A DNA stretch of 64,000 nucleotides. It comes from Ilex aquifolium (lineage: Eukaryota > Streptophyta > Magnoliopsida > Aquifoliales > Aquifoliaceae). The notes under the pieces were generated by a model. It was given only the letters and a program-made list of their open reading frames with translations. It did not search any database and had not been told where the DNA came from. Both the position numbers and the translations under genes were made by a program. Below are positions 13,701 through 25,126 of this stretch, piece by piece (the stretch's first letter is position 1; each line of letters starts with the position of its first letter). Location: NCBI GenBank assembly GCA_951799425.1, contig OX637394.1, positions 14,896,001 through 14,960,000 on the forward strand. Direction: 5' to 3'.

Positions 13701-16700
13701 CCTATAGGCAGAAAGACAAAGATTTAAGTGCTGGTATCCACGTCCAACAGCCTCCCTCAAACCTACATGCTCTAGTATACGCATAAGCCCATAACTTTGC
13801 ATAGAATAACTTCTGACCAATTAAGCTAGTAGTAATTCAAAAAAAATTCCAATTAAAGAAATGCACCATGTGGTCAGAAGAAACAATAAGAAAAAGGACA
13901 GGAAACTTCTCTTACAAACATGAAATATATAATGGCCACATATTGTTAACATTGCCAAAATGGAAGAATTTGGATGCAAGACTTTCTCTAATATATAACT
14001 ACTCTTTAATCTACATTGTATCTAGGAAATATTACTCTTTAATTGGATGTTAACAAAGCAACTCATTGTGATTGGCATGGAAAATTACAAAACCATCTTC
14101 TACTCTGCTAGCAGGCATTCAATGTCCCTATTATGCTTTAGATGTATCTTAAATTAACTATACATACCTTCTGAATACTTGAAAACAAGTATTCGAAGAC
14201 TCTAGGTGTCATCCCACAATTGACACTGTGTCTTCGAGTGCCACTTTCAATGTCTCCAAGCATTGTGTGAGTCTTTCCACTTCCAGTCTACATATAAACT
14301 ATTTGATTAAAATATGCAACAACGCTATCAAAGTCAAACAACTTGTTAGCCCTAAATAGGCTCATTGAAAAGAAATTGGACATAGTAAACTGCAATCTCT
14401 AACCAAGCAACCAGACTATGTGGAAAGATTACATTTTGCATATCTTTAGCCTCTATTAGTTGTTTATAATGAGTCCCTCGATACAAGGGAGGAAGGAAAG
14501 AGGAAGAACAAAAATAATATGAAAACAATGGCAAAGGACTCACTTGACCATAGGCAAACATGCAACTATTGTAGCCTCCCACGCAGTTTTCCACCATTGG
14601 CACCCCAGCCACTTTGAATAGCATCTCCTGTTAAGTTACTAAAATGAAGACCACATCATGGCAAAGAGAAATTTAAGTGAGGAAAAAAATTAATTCCAGT
14701 CAAAATATACCTGGCTGACATTTTCATCAGCAACAAGATCAAAGGTAAAACGTGATTCTGGATGGCCTGTCCAAGTAAGTGTCTGGCAGCTATCTTGTGT
14801 AACACATCTACTGTTTCCTTGCAGAGATATCTCAAAAGGACTTAATGGGCGTATTCTTATAATAACCTGCATTTTATAAGAGAATTTGGAAAGAAAAGTT
14901 GAACAAAGTAATAAATACTACATCCAGACAAACTGTGAATGTACTCTATTATATTTTACGCACAAAAAAAAAAACTATTTAGCCAATGTGTGCTTCTAGT
15001 CATGTTGAATCATGGGGCCTTACGCTAAAGGACCAATGACATACTTCAAAACCATGTCTAACAATTATTTCAGTTATTAAAGATCATTAGTTGGTATCTC
15101 CCACAGTCAAGCAACTTTTGCTTCTATCAAATACACCAAATAATTTCACCAGAAGTACAGTTAACACTCCAATCATTAAAATACCAACATCATTCCGGAG
15201 TGAATAATTAATGACTATATTGCTTCGTAAATGAAATGCTTTAGAACCCTCTTATAGTGCGCTACTGACAACGAAAACAGAATATATTGCATATATGTAT
15301 GTATCAAATGAAATTAAGTAGGAATACTGAGTTATTAATAATCAACTTGTACTTTGGAACTTTTCTTGTAACTCAAATTAGGTATAATATGTGGTTTCCG
15401 AAGGAAAAAAATAGTCAACATTAAAAACATGCTAACTGTATAAGTATGCACTCTTCTTTCACTAAGAAAAATTAAAGACATTTACTGTACACTCAATAAT
15501 CCTACTAATAAAATATTTTTAGGCCTCCCAAAAAAATTATTTATTACGGGTTGACTACATTTTTAAGAAAGCTTAATACTAACAAAACCATATATTAACT
15601 TACCCAAAAGAAAGAAAAAAGAAAAAGACAACACCGCCTATTAAGAAGTATAAGACCAACTTGGACATATCCAAAATTAGCAGCATTGGCATAAAAAAGA
15701 ACTAGGGGTGCAACTCGGGCGGGTTGGACAGTCAACCCTAGCCCAACCCTAGGTATATAATCTTCAACCCTAACCCTACCTCGGGTTGAGGAACTCAACC
15801 CGAGCACTGTCCGAGTGTAATTCGGGCGGGCTCGAGTTGAATTCGGGTTCACTACAAGAGAGACTGAGAGAGGGGGGGAATAATTACAAATTCATAAAAC
15901 AATCCATATATTTCATTCATAACAGTGCACAATTATTGATCATCTACTTTCACACCAAAAAGCTAGTGATCTCAAAGCACAATCCCAGAAAACATAGAAA
16001 TTAAACCCATAAAAACAATAAACTTAAAACATCACACTATCACCACTAATCACGCATAACAGAGTAGCAAGCAACAAGAAACAGAGGACGATGGAGTAAA
16101 AATGAAAAAAAGTGATAATGCTTTATATATATATATATAAAATTTAATTTGTCGGGTTCGAGTTGAACCCGTGAACCCGATGTCTCAACCCGAGCCCGGC
16201 CCAAATTGAATTCGGGTTGGGATTTTTTGACCTAAGTCCAACCCAAGTATTAAAAACCCTAACCCAAGCCCTAATTTTTTCGGGTTGAAATCGGGTTGCC
16301 CAACCCAAGTTGCACCCCTAAAAGGAACAAGTTCATCAATGTATCACATGAACTAAGCACTTCCATTTAAAGCACAATAAAAGATATTATCAGGTTTAGT
16401 TGACATAAATCTATACTAGTCATAACCCGTGCCTGAAGGCACGATGAAATATAAAATTTGAACGTCTAAAAAATCAATCCCACTGCATTAAATAATAATT
16501 TTTATTTCCTTCATTTATTTGATTACATCATTTAAAAATTATTTTTATCCATTATTTTTTAAAAAATATCAACAAAAATACGTAATTTGATAAATTTTCT
16601 CAACATGTGTATATTATCGTGTATTGATAATGTATGAAATAAAAATTATGTTAAACTACAAATTAATCAAATATTAAATGATTAAATATGTGATAGAAAT

Positions 16701-17431
16701 AGGTGATGGGATGGTTTTTTTTTTTTTTTTTGGGGGGGAGAATATGTATGGAATAAAATTTCAAACATCTAGCTGTTTTATTATATAGATATAGATAGAT
16801 AGCACATATTGGCATTTTAATTAAGGTAAAGTAGCACTTCTCAAATATTATCCACGTCTTTAACGCGTGATTTCATTAAAAACCTAATATTGCCTTTGAC
16901 AGCATGGAATTGAGATCATAAAATTGGAATTGGAGCAAAACCTATAATCTGGATTGGTTGTCAATGTCAGAATTTCAAAAGCCCAATTCCAAGCTTCTAA
17001 ACGCATCTCAGATTAAGTAGCCAGCAACCAATTCCCTCTTTGTGTTTAACCTAGCCCATATAATTGCATTAGCATCAATCACAAAGTGAATTTCAAGCTT
17101 TATTTTCTCGTCCCGTTTGATTTTCGTTTTTTTTTCCTACACTTTGCTCACCAACCAAACACACAACACAACTACTCCAACCCTGTACCTGAACATTGTG
17201 ATCCCTCCAGAAAGAAGGGTCTTCACAGAGCTCGAAACTCTGCTTGAGCCTTCCTACGTCATCATCCCTCTCGTCCATACCCCGAAGAGCCGAAGACTGC
17301 AAAGAGTTCTCTTTCGACCCGGTTTTCAGAAGATCGGGAGAGCTGTGTACAGATCGTATCGAATCGGAAGCATGGTCTTGGGAACTAAACCGACTCTTAA
17401 TCGCACTTGTTGTCTCCGAAATCAACGGCAT
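1798..17431 (-). CDS. KIN12E: Kinesin-like protein, KIN-12E type (22 exons)
   Basis: Plant KIN-12 kinesins are plus-end motors of the spindle and phragmoplast. Coding exons on the minus strand are 17431-17189, 14866-14711, 14627-14544, 14287-14168, 13610-13497, 13260-13168, 12304-12215, 12110-12040, 11918-11844, 11698-11611, 11073-11015, 10661-10598, 10148-10083, 9346-9191, 9118-9014, 8661-8426, 5514-5445, 5321-5265, 5169-5110, 4664-4605, 4484-4405 and 4015-1798. All have GT-AG borders and compatible phases, giving 4365 bp or about 1454 aa. The N-terminus is [15 protein letters not shown]. Motor motifs are VIIRIRPL, the P-loop TGSGKTHT (exon 4), NRASSRSHS (switch I), LVDLAGSE (switch II), [12 protein letters not shown] and [14 protein letters not shown]. 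The rest is a long coiled coil, including a 739-codon last exon. Arabidopsis KIN-12E is shorter as I recall it. Nothing looks broken despite three transposon insertions in introns. Confidence 0.93.
5587..8201 (+). mobile_element. Helitron in kinesin intron 16 (nested or doubled 5' end)
   Basis: The element starts TCTATACTACTAATAAA after an A and ends CTAG (8198-8201) before a T, the Helitron insertion pattern. A perfect 7-bp hairpin (CACGTGC, loop AAC, GCACGTG; 8173-8189) lies 8 nt before the CTAG, as expected for a Helitron 3' terminus. A second, diverged copy of the 5' end starts at 5908, so the element is either tandemly ended or one copy inside another. No Rep/helicase coding is visible, so it is non-autonomous. 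It lies in the roughly 2.9-kb intron between kinesin exons 16 and 17. Confidence 0.82.
6493..7585. repeat. Two-copy tandem duplication, 580-bp period, inside the Helitron
   Basis: The segment starting GTCAATTTGGTCCTTCAAG at 6493 recurs almost unchanged at 7073, and many landmarks repeat exactly 580 bp apart (for example 6759 and 7339). Each unit ends in a block dense in short words such as CGGACAC, GACACGG and CCAGGACACGG on both strands, similar to the subterminal repeats that transposases bind. The few differences between units suggest a fairly recent duplication. Confidence 0.85.
15703..16320 (-). mobile_element. hAT-type MITE in kinesin intron 1
   Basis: Inverted ends TAGGGGTGCAACTCGGG and CCCAAGTTGCACCCCTA are flanked by 8-bp target copies AAAAGAAC (15695-15702) and AAAGGAAC (16321-16328), one mismatch apart. 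An 8-bp duplication and a TAGGGGTG end are hallmarks of hAT elements. The element is 618 bp, has no transposase, and is rich in CGGGTT/AACCCG words. Another copy in the opposite orientation lies at 28200-28752. Confidence 0.88.
16416..16789 (-). mobile_element. Small non-autonomous Helitron in kinesin intron 1
   Basis: On the minus strand it starts TCTATATAATAAAACAG (16789) after an A and ends with hairpin CGTGCC-TTCA-GGCACG, then GGTTATGA, then CTAG before a T. The length is 374 bp. Ends and hairpin loop match the elements at 23993-27391 and 48584-48941, so the three are one family. Confidence 0.85.
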
Positions 17432-17830
17432 CGTTCAAAGAGCTTGGGTTTTGGAAGCTAGGGTTGAAGATGGGATTATAGAAAAATGTGGCACGATAAA
17501 ACTGTGGAGAAATTTCAAGGGCACTGACTGATTCTGTGTGTGCGGAGAGAGAGAGAGAGAACGAGAGTCTGGAGGGTTTTGAAGATGAAAGTGAGGGAGT
17601 TTGAGGATGGGGGGATCGGACGTTGGAGATTGGTTTGGATGAACGGTCAGGACTGATTTGGATTCAAATGTAAAGGACCGTTCTATGGGGTTTGAAAATT
17701 TTGAATTGTGGAGCCATTATTCGGTGGGAATGTGAAATTACAAATATGTCCCGTAAGCTTAAATCTGTGTCTGCTGCGCTCTGCATTTGTGATAGTTTGT
17801 GATATGTTGTACATAAACGAGGTATACTAA
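17432..17830 (-). promoter_or_regulatory. Kinesin 5' UTR and proximal promoter with paired MSA-like motifs
   Basis: The region upstream of the kinesin ATG holds a GA/CT-rich stretch near 17550-17570, common in plant 5' untranslated leaders. Beyond it is an exact 8-bp inverted pair: GAACGGTC (17641-17648) and GACCGTTC (17676-17683). Both contain AACGG, the core of the mitosis-specific activator element bound by three-repeat MYB factors in plant G2/M genes. That fits a phragmoplast kinesin. The role is inferred; no TATA box was identified. Confidence 0.5.
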
Positions 17831-18122
17831 CAGCATTTCCGGTTTTAACTTTTTTTAAAATTTAAGTAAAAAATTATAAAAATATTCTTCAATGTTATAT
17901 TCAAACTTATACCAAATTAATAAGAGACTCAAATTTTTACTCAAATCAAAAGAGATTCAAACTGTTACTCAATATCAATTACTAGTCTATCCTCCTTTAA
18001 ATTTGAATTTATATTCTTTTAACTTTGATTTTTTTATTGAATTGATTTGTATTAAATCAAGTTTTTTACTCAAATGTTGACTTAAATTTAAGTAAAATTT
18101 TGAGTCAATGTTGGACATGCTC
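17831..18122. mobile_element. PIF/Harbinger (Tourist-like) MITE
   Basis: The ends are CAGCATTTCCGG and, in reverse complement, GAGCATGTCCAAC. TAA stands directly outside both ends (17828-17830 and 18123-18125), the 3-bp target typical of PIF/Harbinger. The interior is AT-rich, 292 bp in all, without coding potential. Related AT-rich sequence continues to the right, and a transposase relic of the same superfamily starts about 520 bp further on. Confidence 0.72.
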
Positions 18123-18644
18123 TAATAAGGTATCACCAATGTTGACTTAAACTCAAACTCAAATTCAAATTTAAGTAAAAAAATGAGTAAAAAACTTAAT
18201 TTTGTATGGATCTCTCTAATTTATTCTATTTTTTCAATTCGATTATTTATTAGTTTTTTTCTTTCTTTTTTTTTTATCAGATGTTATTGTTTAGTTATTG
18301 TGTTATTCAATTTATTATTATTCACTTATTGTTATTCGATTATTTGTTAGTTATCGTTCTTTTTTTTTTTAATCGAACGTTATTGTTCACATATAACAAG
18401 TTTCATACAAAGGAAAAGGCAAAGGAGAATATTTTCAAAATGTACTTGTTATATGTAATTTTGACCTTGTGTTCATATTTGTATGGGCAGGTCGAGAAGG
18501 GGTAGCGCATGACTCAAGAGTTCTAAAAAAAAGTATGAGTGATCTAGCTAATAATTTTTCAATTCTTCCTCCAAGTTAGATGAAAATATTTAATTAATGT
18601 TACAAAATATTTATGTAAATAATTTATTTTATATTATTCGTGCA

Positions 18645-18913
18645 GATAAATATTTTTTATACAATGTGGCATATACACATACCCGTGGATTTATGTCACC
18701 CTATCGTAATGTGCGGTATTGGTTATTTGATTTTCAAAATCTTCGTCTAAGAACAAAATAAGAGTTATTCAACCAAACAGATGTTAAGTTAGTAAATGTG
18801 ATTGAACATGCATTTTGAGTATTAAAAGCTCGGTAGATGGCATCATATTCTTTTGCTGTACAAAAGAATATTGTAATTGCTTGTATAAGCATACATAATT
18901 TTATCCGATGAAC
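18645..18913 (+). pseudogene. PIF/Harbinger transposase fragment (C-terminal DDE region)
   Basis: One frame reads DKYFLYNVAYTHTRGFMSPY, RNVRYWLFDFQNLRLRTK, ELFNQTDVKL, VNVIEHAF, VLKAR, then SYSFAVQKNIVIACISIHNF with IR after it. These match, in order, the end of HARBI1-like transposases (RGFxxPYR, LFNxxHxxLRNVIERxFGVLKxRW and the CxxxHNFIR tail). Stops interrupt it after RTK, HAF and KAR, and at the end (TGA 18911-18913). The upstream part of the protein is not recognisable. It is a dead remnant of an autonomous element related to the neighbouring MITE. Confidence 0.83.
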
Positions 18914-20888
18914 CTGTATCACATATGCTTTTTTGGACTAGTTTAGTGATGTCAATGTTGCTTATGACAATCCTCATCAAAATTAGCATACTTCCACTAG
19001 CTTGGAAGCTAGAGGAGGAAGGACACAAACTGATCAAATTTTTATACTCAATTTGCGTAAATAAATTGCAAGGCAACTAAACTCTTCATTTGTATCGTAG
19101 TTGTAATTTTCAAAATTTATGACAATTGACAGCTTTAAGTGATTAATTTAACTTAAATTAATTTTATTATCACGTTTGTTAAATGTAAACTACAATATGA
19201 TAATAGTGATAATAATTTATGTTATGAATTAATTTGATTTGATATATTGCCATTTTTTATTAGATAAAAACATATTTTATAAATATTTTCAAAATTAAAT
19301 AGTGGAAGGGTAAAACTAAAAATTAATTTATTTTCAGACGTCAGCTCTGTGTAGTTATGAAATAGTTTGATTTAATTCAGTATTTAAACTTTAGTGGATA
19401 CCAAACTGATGATGTAATTATGCGTGATTGAGCAGAAGATTTGATTATTCGAATAGGTGTGGAATCTGAGCTACTTGGCTCGTGAATGCTGGAATGAAAA
19501 CTTTATGGGGAAAGCAATAAGTTGCACAACGAATGTATAGTGGTTCACCAGCTCGGGAGCTCGGCTAATCCACTCGTTAATTGAGTCTCTTGCTCCTTTA
19601 TCTTTATTGATAGTTGATGAATCTAACCGAACCTTTTTGTCCCCACTAGGGTTCTGCCTTCAATGGAGGCACTGTACAATATTTATAGTCCAATTCCTGC
19701 CTCTAAGGGATCTGTTTCGAGATCTCAGTCTTTAGTTCGTGAGATCTTGCTTAATTTCTGGGAGAGAATCTTGATTAGTTGAGAGTTTGGAGCCGTGATT
19801 ATAGCGTTCCCCTGTTTTGGTGGAGCCTGCTAATAGCCAGTTATCTCCTTCATGTTTCTCATTCTGCTTCATTTGTGGCGAGCTAGAGGTCAGGACCGCC
19901 GAGTACTGGATAGCGCGCCTAACCTCTATATCAAACCTCCTTTTCCGAACTCATACTTAATTAAATTCTTTCTAGGTATCATTACAGTCCACAAATTCAG
20001 CATTCAGACTTCAGTTTTTAGTTTTCAGATTTCAACTTTCAGTTTTATCAAACACCACCTTAGACATGAGATGAAACTCTTGTTTTGAAGGAAGATTTTT
20101 TATCATTGGATCAAAAGTTTAGATACGATCTGAGCAGCGAAAAATTTAAGATAAACAATCTAACTCTTTTATTATATAAATATATTAATAAAAACATAAT
20201 TAAAAATAAATTTAATATACAAATATATGATAAATTATTTGAATTTATTTAACTATTAATTTGTAATGAAAATAATGGAGTGAATGTGTAAATAAAAAAA
20301 TTGACGGCAACACATGCCTTTAGAAGACATTTTTATTGTTGGGACTAAATCCCACGTCAACTGCCCAGTGGGAAGTTGACCCAAAAATTGACCCAAGTAC
20401 AAGATTTTTGGATTTTAACTTGGGTCTGAGTTTAAATGTTAAATTTGCAAATTTACATTGAGTTTAAATGTTAAATTCGCAAATTTATATTTTGAGTTTT
20501 CAATTTTAATGAGATGAGATCGTGAATTTATGTCGATTTTGTTCTTAATTTACGAATTCACGCTTTGAGCAATAGGGTGTGGACTGTGACTGACGAATCA
20601 AGTGACTAAGACAAGTAGTATTGTCTAATTGTTGTTCTAATTTTCTATTGAGCTACTTTTTTCTTACTTTTAATTTTTTTGGTTTTTTGGGGTCATTACA
20701 TTGTTATTATTTATGCCAAATATTCGATGCTTCTTGGTGATGCTTTTTATACTCTATCAAAATATATTAATTGTGTAAGTAAATTAATGAATTAGTGATA
20801 TTTTTTGTCTTTCTATTTCAGTTACTATAACATAAAATATGTTATTTTTGTAACTATGATATCAATTTAGTATACACATTATTAATAA
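18914..20888. other. AT-rich spacer with an LTR-like fragment
   Basis: No gene is seen. From about 19408 the sequence starts TGATGATG after a CCAAAC context, and near 19535 it carries a TATAGTGGTTC word shared with the LTRs at 20889, 42178 and 47694. It may therefore be a diverged, truncated relative of that LTR family, but no second end or target duplication was found. About 19990-20060 looks like the end of a small inverted-repeat element. The rest is unassigned. Confidence 0.35.
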
Positions 20889-21665
20889 TGATGATGCACA
20901 AATTGGTCTTCGTACAAAATCAACAGTCAAGTATATGAACAGGTGTAACTAATGAGCAATAAACAGATAATTAATGACAGATCAATGTCAAAACAATAAA
21001 TATAGAGTCAACACAAAAATTTATAGTGGTTCTGTCTGGGTGACCTACTCCACTCTCGGGAACGGTTGCGGTGGCCGGAGATCTTTATTGATGAACAATG
21101 TTACCGGGATAGTAACTCTGGGAGTATTACAGTGCTTTGAGAGAGAGAAACAATGTGTGTAGGGAGGTGTAGTGTATGTAGGGATCTCAAATTATAGAGG
21201 TCTCTCAGGTCCTTGGACATGCCCTCTATGTGGATAGGGCTTACATTATATAGGTTGGGTGAGGCGGTGAGTTGAGGCGGTCATCACTATTTTGGTAAGT
21301 ACAATTAAGGTAAGACACTACCACTTTAGTAAGTATAATCATGGTAGGACTAGATCTTCGTGCATATCCCGATATTCTCTCCCTCGTGCTCCTATTCCGT
21401 CGGAGGAGTATCCTGAGCTAAGTTGGACTTTGAGTTAGAGTGATAAAGTAAGGAGGGCGAAGGACTGCGCATGAGAGGGAGCGTGGAACTAAGGAGGGAA
21501 GGGATCCCTTTGGGTGGCCCCCCTTGGGCGGCGCCCCTTTGGGGGTGTCCCCTTGGACTTCTCTTTGACTTGATGACTCCTCCTTGACTTGATGACTTGG
21601 GCTCTGGGATGACGTAGGCCTCTCTTGATTCGTTGGGCCTGACCCAGTTAATTTCGGACTCATCA
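20889..21665 (-). mobile_element. Solo LTR of a Ty3/gypsy-like element
   Basis: The sequence begins TGATGATGCACAAATTGG and ends GGACTCATCA, the same termini as the LTR pair of the retrotransposon at 42178-48278. It also shares the inner words TATAGTGGTTC and TCTTTATTGATGAA. A perfect 5-bp target duplication AATAA flanks it (20884-20888 and 21666-21670), and there is no internal region on either side. It is 777 bp, longer than the related LTRs (585-590 bp), so it belongs to a sister subfamily. It most likely arose by recombination between two LTRs. Orientation follows the intact relative. Confidence 0.87.
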
Positions 21666-23913
21666 AATAATAATTATTTTTATAATCATTAATTATATGA
21701 TCGGTTTGATTGATTGACCCTCGGTTGAACCACTGATCCATTGACTCGATCTCTTTGTCGGGTTCATCTCCAAGCAGGGTTTATAACAAGCGTCATAATA
21801 CTAAAGTAGACTATAATTCAAATTAATCGGTTCGATTATTCATATTTACTTTAGTGAAAAATAATAAATTGGAACTTGTTTTGGATTACATTTAAAATAT
21901 AGAATTCAATTGATCGAATCAAAATTTAATATGATTGAATGATTTTTTTTTTTTTGTAAAAAAATAGAAGAGTTATTGGAAATTTTATTTTCCTTGTTCA
22001 TGATATGACAAAGATTAATTTAGATCATTATCAAAAGAATCACAGCTATTGACTTCATTAAATACAAAAATCACGAAATACGAAATTGTATTTCGTTTGT
22101 ATGACCTTCTCAGCTAATTTATTCACTTAAAGAGAACACCTAGGGCAAGGGCGACAACCCAACACAAATTGAGGTCTAAAGCAAAAATTTATATGAGACC
22201 CAAATCAAAATTTTGAGAACGATAATAAAAAAAATTATGATCATTAAACATTTTATAGAGAGAGTTGTCGTTTGATTTATTTTCAACATTTCAGTAATTT
22301 TGGGATCGGACGAGATTAGACAATAAATTTAGTACCATTACGAAGTCTAGAAATAAGGACAAAAACATAGAACAAGACAATGAAAGTGGAAGTGAGAAAG
22401 ATTTGAAGAGAAGCGAGGAAAATAGAATGAAAAAATTTGATAGAAATTGTTACTTTTAAAGGTACAACTTGTTTCTTTTAGACTTTTTTATAATACTTTG
22501 TTATATTTTAGGTTTTTTTATAAGGTTTACATAGACTTGTAAAAATATTGTTACATTTTAAATTTTTTTATAAAACTTTATTTAGACTTGTGAAATACAG
22601 CGTGTCTTTAACTTGGTCTATTCAAAAGGGTCTTAGAATATGAACTTGAATATAAAATTAATAATTATTCAAAAAAAATTAACCAAAATAATATATGTAG
22701 TCAACAATTAGATTAATTTTAAAAAAATTAATAATAACTTTTTAGAAGATGTTCAAACAAATCATACGGGTGGCGGGTGAAAAAAGTTATCGTATTAAAC
22801 CGATTATACCCAATTTGTTTATTAAACATGTTAAATGACTTGTGTCGTGTAACTCGCTTAATAAATGAATCATGTTCGATTTAAAGATTTCCATCTGTTT
22901 ACTTAAATGAATCGTGTACGGGTTTAATAGTTTTTCACGCGAATCCGATTAAAATCGACTTGTAACCATTTAACCCGACACTATTGACACCCCTAGGCTT
23001 GATACAATTTGAGGTTAATTGTGACGACTCTAAATGAATTTTTAATATTATGGTGTTATGTTGTGTTTGTCACTAGTGGTAAATATACTTAAGAAGATTT
23101 TATTTAAAATCCAAATAGTTTTTAAAATTTATTCTTCCTCGATTTTTTTATACAAATGTTTATTTTTTAATTGTTATATTTACAAATTAACCAAACACTT
23201 TTATACTAAGAAAATATTACGATATTGTAATTATAAAAATTTTAAAATTATAAAACGGCGGCCCACGAAATCAAGATATGATGTAAGTATGCTCTACTAA
23301 CATTGTCTATTAAGAAAAAATAGAGAGAATCAATAGATTAATATTTTATATATTTAATTATTTAGAAAAATACTGCAGTCATAATATAGGGGAGAGAGAG
23401 AGAGGGGTTGAAAATAAATAGTTTAATTTGTGTTTTAATTATAGATAAAGATAAAAGTATAACTAAAGGGAGAATGTGTGTGTAAGAGAGATAGAAATGA
23501 CTAGTAATGTCTAATGTGCAGTATTTTTTGCATTTTTTTAACATTATTAGTTTTTTTACTAAATTTAATTTTGTGTTTGGGCTGGTTTTTTGGGCCCAAA
23601 TTATTTAACTAAATTTTTTTATTGGTTGAAATTTTAATTAATTTTTTTGTTGGAGTCAATTTTTATGGGCTTAAATTTTGTATGGATTATATTATAGACC
23701 TATACATTTAAGAGTTTTTTGGAACCTGATATACTTTCTACAACTTATTTGATTTTAAGTATAAACTTCAAAAAAATTTGGCAAAAAATGACACTTTGGA
23801 ACAGAAGGACCGAAGTATCCCTAACATCATAATTACTATTGAAAAACTAGATAGGTGAACCGATTAATTTAAAAACTAAATATCCTAAATTTTAGAGTTT
23901 TATTATATTAAAA

Positions 23914-23917
<4 letters not shown>
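21666..23917. other. AT-rich spacer with decayed MITE-like pieces
   Basis: No coding gene is seen. About 22140-22300 (aaattgaggtctaaagc) resembles the start of the element at 29571-29990. About 22766-22995 runs from TACGGGTGG to a hAT-like end TGACACCCCTA, but the target copies do not match. The remainder is low-complexity AT-rich sequence. Confidence 0.35.

Positions 23918-23992
<75 letters not shown>
23918..23992. repeat. (CT)n followed by (TA)n microsatellite
   Basis: A pure CT run (23918-23955) passes directly into a TA run (23956-23992). The TA tract ends at the 5' end of the Helitron that starts at 23993. Confidence 0.95.
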
Positions 23993-23995
<3 letters not shown>

Positions 23996-24710
23996 ATATA
24001 ATAAAGTAGAGCGAAGTTTGAATCAAAAGACAAAGAGAGGTCCAGATCGTTTTGAGACAAATCTAACGGACAACGTAATCCCAACATAAAAGACGGTTCA
24101 GATCACCTCAAAAATTATGATCTAACGATCTACGATGATTACTAAAAAACTTTTTCCCGCCCAGCTGAGCCTTATCACGTCTCTCTCCCACGTCTCTCCC
24201 TCTCAGTTCTGCCTCTCCCTCTCTCTCACAGTCTTACGGCTCTCTCTCTATCACGCCTCTCTCTCTCACAGTCTCACGCCTCTCTCACTCTCACAGTTAT
24301 GAGTCTCACGCCTCTCTCACAGTCTCACAGTCTCACGCCTCTCTCACAGTCTCACAGTATCATGCCTCTCTCATTCTCTCCCTTATCTCTTTCTACCTCA
24401 CCCGACACCCAGCCAGCCACTGTAACTTTGCGCCTGCAAAACACATGCACTGTAACCTTCCAGCAACACCGCCAGCAAGGAGTCCAGGTATCTCCCTGTG
24501 GATCTCTTTTTTTTTTTTTGCATGTGTGTTCATGTCTGTGTTTATGTTAGCATTATGTGTGTGCTCAGTGCTTGAACCCTTTGACAGGTGAATTTCAGTT
24601 TAATTATATTACGAAGAATGACGTTGTTTATAATTCATTGACGTTGTTTATTTGGTTTTCCAACTATAACAGCTTATAATCTGACCTGGGGTCATACTTT
24701 ATTATGGCAG

Positions 24711-24816
24711 GATACTGAATTCTTTAAACATTCCTCTATCTGTGGAGACTGTTTGTGTATTTACTGCTCCAACATTCTCTGCTATTGCTACTTGGGCTAC
24801 TTTCCTTTTGACGAAG
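24711..24816 (+). pseudogene. Captured exon of STT3 (oligosaccharyltransferase catalytic subunit)
   Basis: STT3 is the multi-pass ER membrane subunit that transfers the dolichol-linked glycan to asparagine. This 106-bp piece reads [20 protein letters not shown] followed by [15 protein letters not shown], matching the conserved [29 protein letters not shown] stretch of plant STT3. It is preceded by GGCAG and followed by GTTTG, so it is one exon with both splice sites kept. No other STT3 exon is present. It is a carried fragment, not a gene. Confidence 0.85.
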
Positions 24817-24930
24817 GTTTGTTTTCTGGCCAGCTTAATCTTTTTGTTTTTTTAATTGTAGTTATTACCATTAGGTTAGCTGATATCTTTTAATATATTT
24901 CTTTGAGCTGAGGTTTCTCAATCTAAGTCA

Positions 24931-25126
24931 ATCAACTCATTCATTTATATTCGAAACATGGTCTAATTCTAGATGCTTACAGACTATTCGACGAAATGCC
25001 TGAACGAAATGTGTTTACTTGGAATGCCATAATAAGTATCTACGTAAAAACCCTCCACTTCAATATAGTTTTGGTGAATTTAATTGTTTAAAAGATTTAG
25101 CTATACTTTTTCAAACATGTGCCGAT
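24931..25126 (+). pseudogene. Captured PPR-protein fragment, copy 1
   Basis: The reading LILDAYRLFDEMPERNVFTW then NAIISIYVKT (from about 24963) is a textbook pentatricopeptide repeat of the plant PLS type (ARxLFDEMPERNVxTWNAIISxY). PPR proteins bind organellar RNA. Only about one repeat is present, without start or stop context. The 196-bp block recurs 1239 bp downstream. Confidence 0.85.

Noticed and set aside
17117..17531. Plus-strand ORFs opposite kinesin exon 1
   Set aside because: They are antisense shadows of a clear coding exon, in a region whose minus-strand reading matches the KIN-12E N-terminus.
24299..24550. Serine/leucine-rich ORF at the left of the gene-capturing Helitron
   Set aside because: It only reads through a TCTCACAGTCTCACGCC-type simple repeat.
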